DNA of 64,000 nucleotides from Spisula solida (GCA_947247005.1 OX365948.1:1922001-1986000); one strand, 5' to 3'. Shown: positions 1 to 15,300, counted from the stretch's first letter. Numbers and translations: made by a program. Notes: generated by a model from the sequence alone, not told the origin.

Positions 1-220
1 TTTCATTTTAAACTTGTAACAGCCATATTATATATCAAATTATCATACTTTTAAAAGCGAAAGTGACATATCAGTACATTCTTGTAATATCCTGGGAGAG
101 GACTTTAATACTGTTGAAAAAATTGTGCCCAATCCCTTTGTGTATATGTATATTCAATGTAATAAACTATTATTAAACTTAATTCAGGTAGACAAACTAT
201 GAATGAAGATGACTACTCAC

Positions 221-318
221 CAAACTGTGTATACAACAAAGGAAAAAGTGAATAATGCCCTATAGTTGACATCATTACAAATACCTGGGCATCTTTCTTT
301 CTCTCTACAGCCAGTATA
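221..318 (-). CDS. ALG8: ALG8 exon 12
   Basis: Begins after ATTTTTGCAG and completes a Ser codon, reading [20 protein letters not shown] and then [13 protein letters not shown]. The donor is TTTG|GTGAGT. No further exon is visible between 1 and 220, so the final part of the gene is off the window. Confidence 0.93.
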
Positions 319-3300
319 CTGCAAAAATATGTTCGCATGCTTGTATGACTGTGTGTTCAGACATTTGATACCCACAAACACCATTACAAGATTGTAAATT
401 TCACAAAATGAAAATGCAAGTACAAGTACTTTGAAGAAAAGATGATGAGATACATGGAGCCTACCAGACATTAACTATGTCACCTAGTCGCCAATGTCAT
501 TGCTCCTCATATTACGATAATATCAAACCTGCATTTTTTGTATGTTTAAAAGGGGCTTGTGTTTAGGACTTTCCAATTAGTGGGCAAGTTCTCTTAACTA
601 AAAGTGTATAGACCTTGCCAAACTGCTCGAGTCAATTATTACTCCATCCTGAGTATGTACTGATAGGTTCAAAGTAAGAAAATGAAATATACTCATTTAT
701 AACTAACAGTTAATCAGTTTATAATCATAAAACATTGTTCATATAATATAACTTTTTTTTTCGAACACTATATTGTTTTGAAGGATATATATACATGTTT
801 ACTTACAACAAACATAATGATCTTTGTATACATGATCCATTGTATAACAAAATATGTTATATCCAAACTCATACATCAAACATTCATTGTACTGATGTAG
901 CAAATACTGGATATAAATTCCAAGGTCCCTATGGTTTCTTTAACTGAGTTACACTGTACTTAATAGACACTTGTGCAAGAGGGAGACTAATTAAAAGAGA
1001 TGTATTTTACCTCAATGGAATAGTAATCATCAGCACAGCTTTCTCATGTACATGCCAACCAAACATGAACGATCCAAATGCACAAAGTATAAGCACTTGT
1101 AGAAAGCTTTGTACACCTTTCGGGCGACACCACAGCCAATAAAGTGAAGGCTGAAAAGGTATGGTTTGTTAATTAGACCACTTCAATAACAAGAAGATCA
1201 TCTCAGATATACACATGTAAACTAGACTTGGTACTGATAAGTCATGCAAAGTTTCTTTGAAATCTGACCAATGATTGCACAGAAATAGCGCGGACAAAAT
1301 TTGTACGGACCAACCAACCGACCAACATCAAGCATGACTCTAATATAGCACCCATATACTTTGTATCTGAGGGTATAAATACACATGTAAATTATTGTTC
1401 CCTATCTCACTTAATAACCTCAATATTAAACCAACTTGATTGATTGATTGCAATAATGAACGATGAATATCACTGCACCAGATGAATACCGCCAGATACT
1501 GCTTAACACAGTAAGGCAAGCATCAGAGGTCTAAAATATGTGCACAACTTAGTCTAGGTTTTGAACTGACGAATCCTGCAAAGTCAATTATTAGCATAAC
1601 CCATGCGACTATGAATTTGTGTGTCGACAATATGCAAAACTAGGCATAGCTCTGATAAGTAATTGAAAGTTTCATTGAAATTTAACTAAGGGTTACCAAG
1701 AAAAAGCACAGACAAATTTGTAAGTGGAAAAAGCAAAGGGAAATAACCCCCTTTAAAATTAAACATACCAACATGCACAGATGGTACTGATCAGTAGAGC
1801 TGTCATTAATTCAATCAGAGTCATATTGACAATTCTGATATATCAGAAGACAAGTATCGATGATACGTCAGTATAATTTCTATTTGATATATACAGAAAG
1901 ATAAATCTCTAACAGACACATCAGACATGATTCACTTATTCACCATTCTAGACTGTATACATTGGGTATAGATTCAGCTTTTCAAAATAGTAGTTTCGGT
2001 TTGAGCTCAGATTAGACCCATTTAACCAGGAAAAGTGTTTTGTGTAGGAAAATGAGGATTTTGGGTGCTTCCATTCTTTCTCCAATGTATCGATATTTCA
2101 AAATGTGAATCCATAATTTATTAATTATATTACATGGATAGTCTTAGAGAAAGTCAAATGATATTTTCTGGTATAGTAACAATTATTTAATCGTTGGGAT
2201 TTTCTAGTAGCTAATCAAGTTTTATACTCAAATTATCGGACAATAGCTATACATAGCTAATAAATGTTATTTTGTTTTTACCAAATTTCCAACAATAAAT
2301 GAATTTTGACTTGACTTGAGTAGAAAATGAAAAGTTTTATAATCATGGGGCCTGTTGTGAGCTTACTTGTGACTGTGGTATGAAGTATTATGGCACCTTA
2401 GAGATATCTCATCCTATACAAGTCTGCATGAGTAGTGAAGATGGACTACTGTCTGTGAAAGCTGGACGTGCACTATCACACTTAGTTTGCAGTGAAATAT
2501 CATCAACTAAACTGAGGTACAAATCATTTCTTACCAACATTGATATAAGAGATGCGATGAGTGTAACAAGTGGAGATATAGAAGGTAATACAGTATGCTC
2601 AAACTCCTGTACCAGCCCACCTGTCATGGTTGCTGTCCCATTTCCTACAGGTAACAATCCTAATTTACTACCTGCAAAATATTATACACTGTCATAACAA
2701 ACGGGGTAATAGGAAAATATGTACACATACAGTATACAGTGCCCACCAAAAATAAGTATACAGTAAATAATTGTTGCAAAATTGAACTTGGTTAAATTAT
2801 TCAATATCTGTCACAATTTTACTAGTTTCTGATACTACAGTTACTAAATGAGTCAAAATGGAGATAGATATAAAGATGAAGATATTCGGAACTAAAATAA
2901 CCATGTGATCAAAAAGGCTGAATTTTCCATCTATTTGTGACAAAGTTACCATTCAAGAGGGACAAAGAAACTTTAGATTTTGTACCTATGGTACCAACTA
3001 ATGTATGGCATTTCCATTTAATAAACAAAAATATTCATTTTCTTCAAATATAATGTTGCTTCACTGTTCTGCAACTAGCATTATTACAGGCAAATAAGTA
3101 GGCAAATAGCATCTGTATACTTATTTTTGGTGGGCAGTGTACAATAGACAATAGCAACTCAATAATATTATTTCCAAGCATCCAATAAACAGACTAAATA
3201 CAAGGAATTAGGATGTTTTTTTCACAAATGACCAATAATTGACGACAGAATGTTAACTTTATTTGTCAAAATCGTATGCCAACAATCACATTTAGTAAAA

Positions 3301-6300
3301 TGTATCGAAGACAAAATACTGAGTTTGCAAGAGTTGCTTCCCTTAAGACCATAAATTATGCATTTATTGTTAACATTTCGTAATTCGTTTACTAGCTAAC
3401 TGGAGGCTTTATTTCGTTTTCTTCCAGCATACAGTGTTTTCCACCTTTGGGACTCAACTAAATGCATACATGCCATGTTTCGCTGAACCATTTGCAGGAG
3501 ATTGGTGATGGAAATGCAGGAGATTTCAATCAAATGCAGGAGATTTTTCTTGCTCAAACTATCGACTAAAATTAATGTACTTTATATGCAGTTTGCACTT
3601 ATTTTACTTGTATGACAATACCATGCATGCATACATGCTTCATGCAGAAATTTAAAATAATATTTGTGATGATTTTCATGATGTAACCACCAACAAATGT
3701 CAGGTTCCAGTATGTTCAAGTCTTATGACTCATAGTTAAAAATATTTGTAAGTTACCAAATCAAATGCTGATAGGACATGGATTAGTAACTGTTACATTT
3801 ATGATATACCAGTTCATATATCATTCACCGGAAAATTAGACATGCAAGCAGAAATTATTTTTTTCTGTAGCATTTTCAGATTACCAGTACCTGATGAAAA
3901 TAACCATAGAAAAGAACTAATATGTTCAAAATGTTGCTAACATATTCATTCAAACTTAATAATGCATTTATAATAGAGATATAAAATAAATTCAGTTAAT
4001 TTAACAGCTTAAAAAATGTATCTGAAATTCACTGTGAAAATTGTGTGGCTAGTCTGTTCAAAGCGAAAGTAGATTAGCCGCACAAAGTTCAATTTTGAGA
4101 TCTTTGCAAGTATGCGAACAAGCGACAACTCTACATCATTTTGACGTGTTTAAAGTGTTGTTATCATTGTTATTTGTTTAAGTGCATGTATATGTTGTTG
4201 TTTTTGTGTGTAGATTTTAGTAAACTGATGTTTACACAAATAGTAGAAATTCGTGCCCTCGGGCAAATTATGTTGCATTGAAAAAAGCACTTAAATGTGC
4301 CAAGTTACATCTTATCCCACCATACATAAAGAAGAAATGATCCGTACAAACTTCAATTTGACTTTTGACCTCCAACACTGACCTTAACCTTTGAGAGGAA
4401 CCTGGGGTTGCTCATGACACTCCGATTAATTGAGGTTAACATTCATACCAATTATAAGCAATAGTGGTCAATGCCTGACAAAGTTATGGTCCGGACCAGC
4501 TTCAATTTGACCTTTGACCTCCAACTGTGACCTTGACCTTTAAGATAGGAACCTGGGGGTTGGGCATAACACTTCTTCTCATGGAGGTTAACATTCTGTC
4601 AAAAATGGCCGAAATCAAAATCCCTAATGATATGTGCTAAGGCACCTCATAATTGTACTTCTGTAAAAGTTTTGAGAAATGCAGGATGAGTTGCACACAG
4701 AAGAGTTTATATGTAAAAAATCAACAAAGGGCAATAATGCCGTCGAAAATAGTCAAATAAAAAGATCCTGATAATATGCGCTGGGGGACATCATGTGCCT
4801 AGCATCCATTCAAGCCTGGCTTGTGTGCCTAGCATCCATTCAAGCCTGGCTTGTGTGCCTAGCATCCATTCAAGCCTGGCTTGTGTGCCTAGCATCCATT
4901 CAATCCTGGCTACCCCTGCTGATAGATGAATGGAGATATATGGAGCTATGTAACATATATGTTTATCACTTACCAGAGACAGAGAATAGTTTATCCACTA
5001 TGTTATACATTGCCCAGAAGTTAGGTGCCCAGTATGCATGACACAACCCTCTCTTGAATGGAAACAATCTGGATATCAACTGTGGTATCTGCTCCTAATA
5101 AAATATATCGTGTTATATAGAGGATCTATCATGAGTTGTCAATTGATATAAACTTATATTAACAAATCCCGGAAATTCTATCAAGCAAGCTTTTGGCGAT
5201 TCATTTTATCATATGGCACTAATAACATGAAAATACACATCTTTCTGCTGACAAGAGGGCCAATAGGGCCCTAGGTCGCTCACCTGTACACATTGATCCA
5301 GATATTTCCATGTTTTTTTTATAAAAGTGTTCTTATCGGTTGCCATGGCAACCAGAGTTCTGCATGCATTATAATTATTTTAAATCTTTTTAGAAAGGAT
5401 AACCCAAGGAACATTGTTACCCATATAACATGAAATATCAGAACCTTCAGAGAAGAAAATTTTAAAAGATTTTACTATAGTATATAGAAAAAACAGGGCC
5501 CCACCCACTGGCGGCCATGTTTTTTGATGAAGCACAATAAAAATGTCAATTTTGTAAGAGCGTCACCCAACAACTATTTCTATAAAATTATTTTGAAATC
5601 TGGCCAGCGGTTGATTTTTTACGATTTTTTAAAAGATTTTCGTATTGGTTGCCATAGCAACCAGAGTTCTGCATAGGTTATAATTCTTTTAGCTTTTTTA
5701 AGAAGGAACCACCCAAGAAACAATTTTACCAATTTATAGTGAAATCCAACCACGACTTTTAGAGAAGAAGATTTTTAAAGATTTCACTATAGATATATAG
5801 AGAAAAACAGAGCCCCACCCACTGGCAGCCATGTTTTTTGACGAATCACAACAAAAATGTCAATTTTGTAAGAGGGTCAACCAACAACTATTTGTGCAAA
5901 CTTATTTTGAAATCTGGCCAGTGGTTGATTTTTTATGATTTTTTAAAGATTTTCCTATTGGTTGCCATGGCAACCAGAGTTCTGCATGGATTATAATTCT
6001 TTTCGCTATTTTATGAAAGAACCACCCAAGGAACAATGTTAGCAATTTATAATAAAATCCAATAAGTACTTTGAGAGGAGAAGATTTTTGAAGATTTTAC
6101 TATAGATATATAGGGAAAAACAGCGCCCCACCCACTGGCGGCCATGTTTTTTGACGAATTAATAAAACAAGAGGGCCCAAAGGGCCCTAGGTCGCTCACC
6201 TGTCGAACTTGACCTAGATTTTGTTGAGATGATCATCGTGACCAAGTTTTTTACAGATTAGGTCAATATTGTGACCTCTAGTGACTTCACAAAGTTTTTA

Positions 6301-9300
6301 TATGATTTGACCTTGTAACCTAGTTTTTGACCCCAGATAAACCAATATCGAACTTGACCTAGATTTTGTTGAGATGATAATTGTGACCAAGTTTCGTAAA
6401 GATCAGACCAAAACTGTGACCTCTAGTGACTACGCAAGGTTTTTCTATGATTTGACCTTGTGACCTAGTTTTTGACCCCGGATGACCAAATATCGAACTT
6501 GACCTAGATTTTGTTGTTATGATCATTGTGACTAAGTTTCGTAAAGATTAGGCCAAAACTGTGACCTGTAGTGACTTCACAAGTTTTTCTACGATTTGAC
6601 CTTGTGACCTAGTTTTTGACCCCAGATGACCCAATATCAAACTTGACCTAGATTTTATAGAGATGATCATTGTGACCAAGATTCATAAAGATAAGGTCAA
6701 AATTGTGATCTCTAGTGTGTTCACAAGCTTTTTCAATGATTTGGCCTTGTGACCTAGTTTTTGACCCCAGATGACCCAATATCGAACTTGATCTAGATTT
6801 TATAGAGATGATCATTATGATTAAGTTTCATAAAGATTAGGCTCAAATTGCGACCTCTAGTGTGTTCACAAGCTTTTTCAATGATTTGGCCTCGTGACCT
6901 AGTTTTTAACCCCAGATGACCCAATATCGAACTTGACCTAGATTTTATAGAGATGATCATTGTGATCAAGTTTCATAAAGATTAGGCTCAAATTGTGACC
7001 TCTAATGTGTTCACAAGGTTTTCCTTTGATTTGGCCTAGTGACCTAGTTTTTGACCCCAGATGACCCAATATCGAACTTGACCTAGATTGTATGAAGATG
7101 ATCATTGTGATCAAGTTTCATATTGATCAGGCTAAATTTGTGACCTATAGTGTGTTCACAAGCAATTGTGAACGGACGGACGGACGACGGACGACGGACG
7201 AAGAGCGATCACAAAAGCTCACCTTGTCACTTTGTGACAGGTGAGCTAAAAATGTCAATTTTGTAAGAGGGTCACCCAACAACTATTTCTGTAAAATTAT
7301 TTTGAAATCTGACCAGCGGTTGATTTTTTATGATTTTTCAAAAGATTTTCCTATTGGTTGCCATGGCAACCAGAGTTATTTATAGATTACAATTCTTTTG
7401 GCTATTTTTAGAAAGGACCACCAGCGGAACATTCCTGTGAAGTTTGGTTGACATTGGTCAAGTGGTTTAGGAGGAGAAGTTATTTAAATGAATTGTTGAC
7501 GCACGGACGCACGCACGCACGGACGACGGACGAAGAGTGATCACAATAGCTCACCTTGTCACTATGTGACAGGACTGGTGAGCTAAAAAGAAATAGATGT
7601 CAAGTTTTATTTGCTTTATTATTATTTTGATATAAGCAAATTGAGTTCCTTGTGATGTCAATGATTCGCTTAAATATTCTTTCTCGATATGAAGACCTAC
7701 GCTGGAAACTTTGATTACAAATTCTTTGATCTAAATAAGTCTGTACAAAAAAATCAAAGGAGACAACTCATCAGCCTCCTCAGTTTTCATGAAGTTATTT
7801 CCCTTGGCACCCTCAAATAGATCAAGCCCAAATAAATCTATATTTGAAAATGAAGTTATGATAATTGATTGACAAAATATTATCTAGTCGAGTTGCAAGA
7901 CTTGTCATATGCATGTACATGTACAGAAACTTAAGCATAAACAAGAGGGCCCAAAGGGCCATAGGTCGCTCACCTGTCCTAGTAGTTCATGCACCCCTAA
8001 TGGTAGCCTCTATTACATGTACAATGTTTTCATATGGTCTTATGCTTTATAATTTACATCACATTTAGACCCAATGACATATTGAAGTGATTTGACCTTG
8101 TGACCTAGTTTTTGACCCCAGATGACCCAATATCAAACTTGACCTAGATTTTGTTGAGATGATCATTGTGACCAAGTTTCATAATGATAAAGCTAAAACT
8201 GTGACCTCTAGTGTCTACACAAGTAATTGTGGACGGACGGACGGACGTACGACGGACGAAGAGTGATCACAAAAGCTCACTCTGTCACTTTGTGACAGGT
8301 GAGCTAAAAATATACAGACAGTGAATTGCTCCATGGCATGTCACAATAGGTGCAAGGATGCAGAACGATATGCTTGATAAAGAATTCTATGCCAAGTATA
8401 TACAGTTGCCAAACCAAACCGCATCCAAATTGCCCTGTTTAGCGCTTTCCTAAGACTATGCAATGACTAGCTACCAGCGAGCAGAACTCCTCAATAGCAT
8501 ACTATTTCTCAACACTACTAAGCGCTACCAAGTGTTTTCTTGTGCAACAGACCACAAAAGTTTGCTATCAGGGAGTGCTCCCCAGTAGCATATTTTTTTT
8601 TCGCTTAGTCCACTATATAGTGCTTTTTTGAAGCAAGAAGTTTCCTAGCATAGCACTATCAAGCACTGGGTAGCACTTTAGTTAGGCTTCGGGATCTACA
8701 GGATATAAATGTTGATTTTTTGGTGATTTACTTCAACAAGGATATAAACTTACCAAGATAACAAATGGACCAATAGAGACGGTGAAGACAGAAATCACAG
8801 TAACACCCAGTCCGATCAATCTTAGAGGAGAGAAAGAACTCCACCGTAGACTGCCATCTGAAAGCACAGTACATCTGTATTAACAAGGGTTCCACCAGCT
8901 TCTAAATTTAAAGGGTCATTTTGATATTTTTGTCTGAGTTCTACCATTTTATAGGTAAAATATGTTGAAAATATGCATGATTTTAAGAAGAACTGACCCT
9001 TAAACTAAAATCTTGAGAGTCAGAATGTGGCTTTTTGGCAATATCAAGGGTCGAAATCCCTACTCCTGAGTCAAATGCAAGCCCTTTATAAAGTACAGAA
9101 TTGATACAAAATACAAAATTTCAATACATGAAGTTAACTGCCAGATATATTATAGTTCTGTATAGTGCAGAGATATTAACCTGATCCTGAGATTGTTGCA
9201 TGAATAAATATATAACAAGGTTCTTGCACTGAATGTATATCAATTTCAGCGTACGAATCATGCATTATTGGCCTTTAAGATTTGTGTTTGTATTTTACCT

Positions 9301-12300
9301 CAGAAACATTTTTGTAATACTTACCGGAGTTGAATATAGACAAGAAAGCAGCTGCTAAATAAAGCTAATAGAAGGTAAGATGATCAGGCAATATCACTCA
9401 AATAAAGCTTATAGGACTACTGTTAGAACTAAGTGTTATTAAGAAAACCGATACTTGAGTTACACCTTTATTGTGAGAGAACAAATTATTTCCCGAAATT
9501 TTCAATTAATATCAAAAAATTTCAAATTCTGGCTATACAGCCATACAAACATTCACCTTCAAAATGAGAACCAGCTGTTATTACAACAAGATGTTTGTAA
9601 AACATGTAAACCCCCATGGCAGACTAATAGTCAGAAATAGTAAAGGTCACAGTGACCTTGACTTTTGACCTACTAACCTCACAATCTATGGGTCATCTAC
9701 TGTTGATGACCAACCTCCATGTAAAGTTTGAAGATCATAGGATCAAGCGTTCTTGAGTTATTGAATGGAAACTATTTAACAGAACAACTGACCAACATGT
9801 GCAAAGCAAAACACCCACTCATCAAAGATGGAGGGCATAATTAAGACAAGAGCTGTCCACGAACAGCGCGCTCCAATATTCTCAGCGCCATGCTAGGATA
9901 GTACAATCATTATATATTCAAAACAAAATGCTTCATAACAACAGCATTACCCTCTGCTGTGTAGAGGTTGGGGCTTCTAAGTCGAAAAAGGGGGATAACT
10001 GGGACAAATTATGCAGGACCGTTACCTACTCATGTGTAGGTCCTCTTGGGCATGAAGGAAAACAAAATGCTAAATAGTTATCTTCTCCTGTGTAGGGGTT
10101 GGGGTCATGATGGTGAACAAGTATGCAAAGTATCAAAGCAATATATCAATTCACTTTGAAGATATAAGGAGTTGAAAACCTGTACCTAAACTTTAACATT
10201 TGCATTTCCAAGTCCAAAAGGGAGCAGTATTTCATCAAAATGTTTGATAGAGTTACCTTCCCCTGTGTAGGGGTTGGGGTCTTGATGAAGAACAAGTATG
10301 CATAGCATTATATGAATGCACTTTGAAAATATTAGAGGTGAAAAAACCTGTACCTAAACTTTAACATTTGCACTAAGTTGAAAAAGGGGGCATACTTTTA
10401 CCAAAATGCTTTATAGAGTTACCTACCCCTGTGTATTGGTTGAAGTCATGATGGTGAACAAGTATGCAAAGTATCAAAGCAATTTGTCAATGCACTATGA
10501 AGATATTAGAGGTTAAAAAACCTGTACCTAAATTTTAACATTTGCACTAAGTTGAAAAAGGGGGCATACTTTTACCAAAATGCTTTATAGAGTTACCTAC
10601 CCCTGTGTATTGGTTGAAGTCATGATGGTGAACAAGTATGCAAAGTATCAAAGCAATTTGTCAATGCACTATGAAGATATTAGAGGTTAAAAAACCTGTA
10701 CCTAAACTTTAACATTTGCACTAAGTAAAAAAAGGGGGCAAAATTTCAACAAAATGCCTAATAGAGTTACCTACTCCTGCATATGGGTTGGGGTCATGAT
10801 GGCAAACAAGTATGCAAAGTATAAAAGCAACATCTCAAAGGACTTAGAGAATATAAGAGGTTAAAAAACCTGTGCCTAAACTTTAACAAAAGTGTTACAC
10901 TGACGCCGACACCGACGCTCTGGTGACTGCAATAGCTCCCCTTATTCTACAAATAGTGGAGCTAAAAAACCAATGCTTGGAGGCTTGGTTGAGAAATGTA
11001 ACAAAATATGTACATTTGTATTTGAACTCAATGGAAAATGAGCGTTACCTTGGTTACTCTGAAATACGTAACATCGTAGGAGATAGATGAAGTATGCTGG
11101 AGCTATATACAAATAGATATGCTTGAAGTTCAACAACGTTGCAAACCAGAATGCTGCTGATATATGCCTACCCTGAAATATATAAAGGCCATTGTTACTT
11201 ATATTGCTAGATTGTCATTTTTTTCTTTCACATTCTTACTCAAAAATCATTTCTGGATGCGATTTGAACTGATCTGAATTTGTTTGACAATTCTAAAACT
11301 TTAAGTGGTCTAGCGCTTGTTCGAAATAATTTAATGTAAGGGCTACACAAAGAATAAGAGGGAGAAGAGGATAATTACAGAAAATAGCTTCTTTGATGTT
11401 TAAAATGTGTGAACATTTAGCCAGGCAAACTATACTTCAGAATAACAAATGTTGGAAATTTATGGCACATCTAAAGATGTTTCTACAGTAATAACTTACC
11501 TCATACATTCTCACAATAGACAACAACAACATGCCGTACAAGACTCCATTATACTGGAAATGTATGTCTGTATTGTCAAGGAAAATAGTAGGTAACAGTT
11601 TACACGAGGGCCATTCAAACATTATATAGACAAGTCAATGTTTTGGCATTTTTACAAGATAATTTATTAAATCATTAGTATGCTGCAGCACCACCTTTAT
11701 TTGTCTAAATTCTACAATTTCTTCACAATCAAACCTTTGAATTTGATGAAATTCCGATGATAGATAGTTTAACAAACAAAGGTGTCACCTATTTTTTAAT
11801 GACCCTCGTAGCTAATAATAATACGCCTATGCAATATTTTAAATGGTTTGTATATCTTAGAACTTAACATAATTGATGAAATATAAAGTGAAGAACAATA
11901 ACTTATAGATTTGTACTAAACATACATAGCTAACTAAGAACGGGTTCAGGTGAATATAACAATTTGTATATCTTACTTTCCAACAAGATTTGGGTTACAT
12001 GATAACATGCTATCCGCCCAAGTCAGAGCTATCGAAATGCTGATTGAACTAGATTCATTACTCTCATTTGGTACCTTAATTAGTGTAAGGGATAAAGGAT
12101 ACGATCAATCACAATAAGTCCAAAGTTACACAGCAAAATTGCAGCAAGAACTAAAGTTGGGCTTTGCAAATAATCAATTTTCTCCGCATGCTTCCTAGTA
12201 GCTGAAGAATGAAACCGGCAAAACCTAAAATGACATATATTATTACAAAGTCAAAGGCCATCATTGTGATCACATACTGAATAAAAATCTACTTTGATAT

Positions 12301-15300
12301 CTTGTAATATGTTTGTTTAGAGTTGGAACGAATACTAATATCTGTATTCAAATATTTGAAATGCCTATTGGAATATTCAATATTCGTTCCGAATCTTATT
12401 TATTTGTCCCCTCCCTAATCTCCCAAACTGAAAACTTTTTAGTTTCCCGTTTTTGGTAAAACCAACTTGTTGGATAATAAATATCGAATATTCCAATATG
12501 ATTTTTGGATACTAATATTCTACCAGCTCCTGAATATTCGAACATTTTGATATTCTGTCCCATCTCTAATTTTTTTTAACAAATGTTCGTATGAGGAGAC
12601 AAGGACTAACATAAAAATCTAAAACAATTCAAGTGACATTTCCAATGACATAATTATGATAGAATAAAGAATTATAATGCAATGTAGCAACATAACAAGA
12701 TAATTTTTAACCCTCTATTGCTCACCTATTTGAAAAGGGCACATATAAATCTTGTTTATATCAATGTTACTGAGTGTCTGTTTGTCAAATAAAAGCATTA
12801 AACCATATGGCTTCAGAGAGAAAGATTTTTAAAGTTTTCACTTTGAAAATCAATATTTAGCTCCAGGGACCAAATTGAACAGGAAATGTTCAACTTTCAA
12901 AGTTTTATTCCAAAGAATCATTCTTTATAGGTTTGGTCAAATTCCGTTACATGATTTAGGAGGTCAGTTAAAAGAAATTGTTGACATACAACTGATATCC
13001 TGACAGCTCACAAAGTAATGTTCTGGTGAGCTAAAATAACTGCCTTATACTTACTCTTTCACTGCGTAAATGAAGACAAGATCTGTTACAATGACTGACA
13101 ATCTTTGAAAAACAACAGTAGCATAACTGGCATAATTCACATTTTCAACCTGAAAATGTGGAAAAGGAGGCAACTGTAGTCTAAGAAGGGAAGAAAAACA
13201 ATTGTTATCTTACAAGGAAAGAGAAACAACTGCAATCTAACAAGGAAAAGTAGACAACTGTAATCTAACAAGGGAAAGGAGACAATTGTACTCAAACAAG
13301 GGAAGGGAGACAACTGTAATCTAACAAGGGAAGCGAGACAACTAATCTTACAAGGGAAGTGAGACAACTATAATCTAACAAGGGAAGGGAGACAAATGTA
13401 GTCTAACAAGGGAAGGGAGGCAACTGTAATCTAACAAGGAAAGTGAGACAACTGTAATCTTACAAGGGAAGGAAGGTAATTGTAATCTAACAAGGGAGCG
13501 GAGACAACTGTAATCTTTCAAGGAAAGGGAGATAATTGTAATATAACAAGGGAACGGGGACAACTGTAATCTAACAAGGGAAGGAAGATAATTGTAATCT
13601 TACAAGGGAAGAGAGACAACTGTAATCTAACAAGGGAAGGGAGACAACTGTACTCAAACAAGGGAAGGGAGACAACTGTAATCTTACAAGGGAAGGAAGA
13701 TAATTGTAATCTAACAAGGGAAGGGAGACAACTGTAATCTAACAAGAGAAGGGAGACAACTGTAATCTAACTAGGGAAGGAAGATAATTGTAATCTAACA
13801 AGGGAAGGGAGACAACTGTAATCTAACAAGAGAAGAGAGACAACTGTAATCTAACTAGGGAAGGAAGATAATTGTAATCTAACAAGGGAAGGGAGACAAC
13901 TGTAATCTAACAAGAGAAGGGAGACAACTGTACTCAAACAAGTGAACAGAGACAACTGTAATCTTACAAGGGAAGGAAGACAATTGTAATCTAACTAGGG
14001 AAGGGAAACAGCTGTTATTTTACAAGTGAAGGGAGATAACTGTAATCTTACAAGGGAAGGAAGATAATTGTAATCTAACTAGGGAAGGGAAACAGCTGTT
14101 ATTTTACAAGTGAAGGGAGATAACTGTAATCTTACAAGGGAAGGAAGATAATTGTAATCTAACTAGGGAAGGGAGACAGCTGTTATTTTACAAGTGAAGG
14201 GAGATAACTGTAATCTTACAAGGGAAGGAAGATAATTGTAATCTAACAAGGGAAGGGAAACAGCTGTTATTTTACAAGTGAAGGGAGATAACTGTAATCT
14301 TACAAGGGAAGGGAGACAACTGTACTCTAATGAGGGAAGGGAGACAACTGTAATCTAATAATAGTTAGTGCATTAATAAAAGATTATTTAAGAATAGCAA
14401 CAAATTATAAACTCAATAGCGCTGGCCTTTATGCAAGAATACACAGCATGTCTCATCTTTTTTTTTTATAATGTTCTATTTTGGTATATCCGAATTTCTT
14501 ATTCGTTTGTTACTTCCTCATCCCAAAATGATTATCATAATAATCTGATGCAAACTTACCTTTAGCATCTCTGGATCGAACAATACAGCAATCTGGGAAA
14601 GTAGGCATTCAAACCACGCAAACAAAGGGGGATAATCTAACGTCCATTCTGATGTTGCCTAAAATTTGTACAAATTTATATAAAAACATTTAACTCAGAA
14701 CTGATACAAAGAACAAATCACCCTGTTAGATTGAAAACACTACCAGCACATGTAGGTGCCGGTGGGTTGTTTGTCTCCTGCTGGTTGGGAACAACATGTT
14801 ATTAGGAATGGATCAGTGCATTAAAGAGCAGTTCCCAAGTCCTTCCTGATGTATGTTCTTGCACTATGTATGTCCTTATATGGTATAGGTTCCTTCACCC
14901 TTGAATAGAACATAAGATTGTGAGTGGCTCCTGCTATATGCACTATTGTGGTTGACTCCTGTATGCACTATTGTGATTGACTCCTGTATGCACTATTGTG
15001 GTTGACTCCTGTATGCACTATTGTGGTTGACCCCTGTATGCACTATTGTGAGTGGCTCCTGTATGCACTATTGTGACTGACTCCTGTATGCACTATTGTG
15101 ACTGACTCCTGTATGCACTATTGTGACTGACTCCTGTATGCACTATTGTGACTGACTCCTGTATGCACTATTGTGAATGACTCCTGTATGCACTATTGTG
15201 ACTGACTCCTGTATGCACTATTATGAGTGGCTCCTGTATGCACTATTGTGAGTGGCTTCTGTGTGCACTATTGTGAGTGGCTCCTGTATGCACTATTGTG

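Noticed and set aside
2380..2697. Plus-strand frame of 105 codons
   Set aside because: It is antisense to ALG8 exon 10, whose minus-strand protein is recognisable.
4793..5041. Plus-strand frame with [10 protein letters not shown] repeated
   Set aside because: Produced by a 30-bp minisatellite running into the antisense of ALG8 exon 9.
13158..14362. CRISPR-like regular repeat
   Set aside because: Contiguous minisatellite without spacers.
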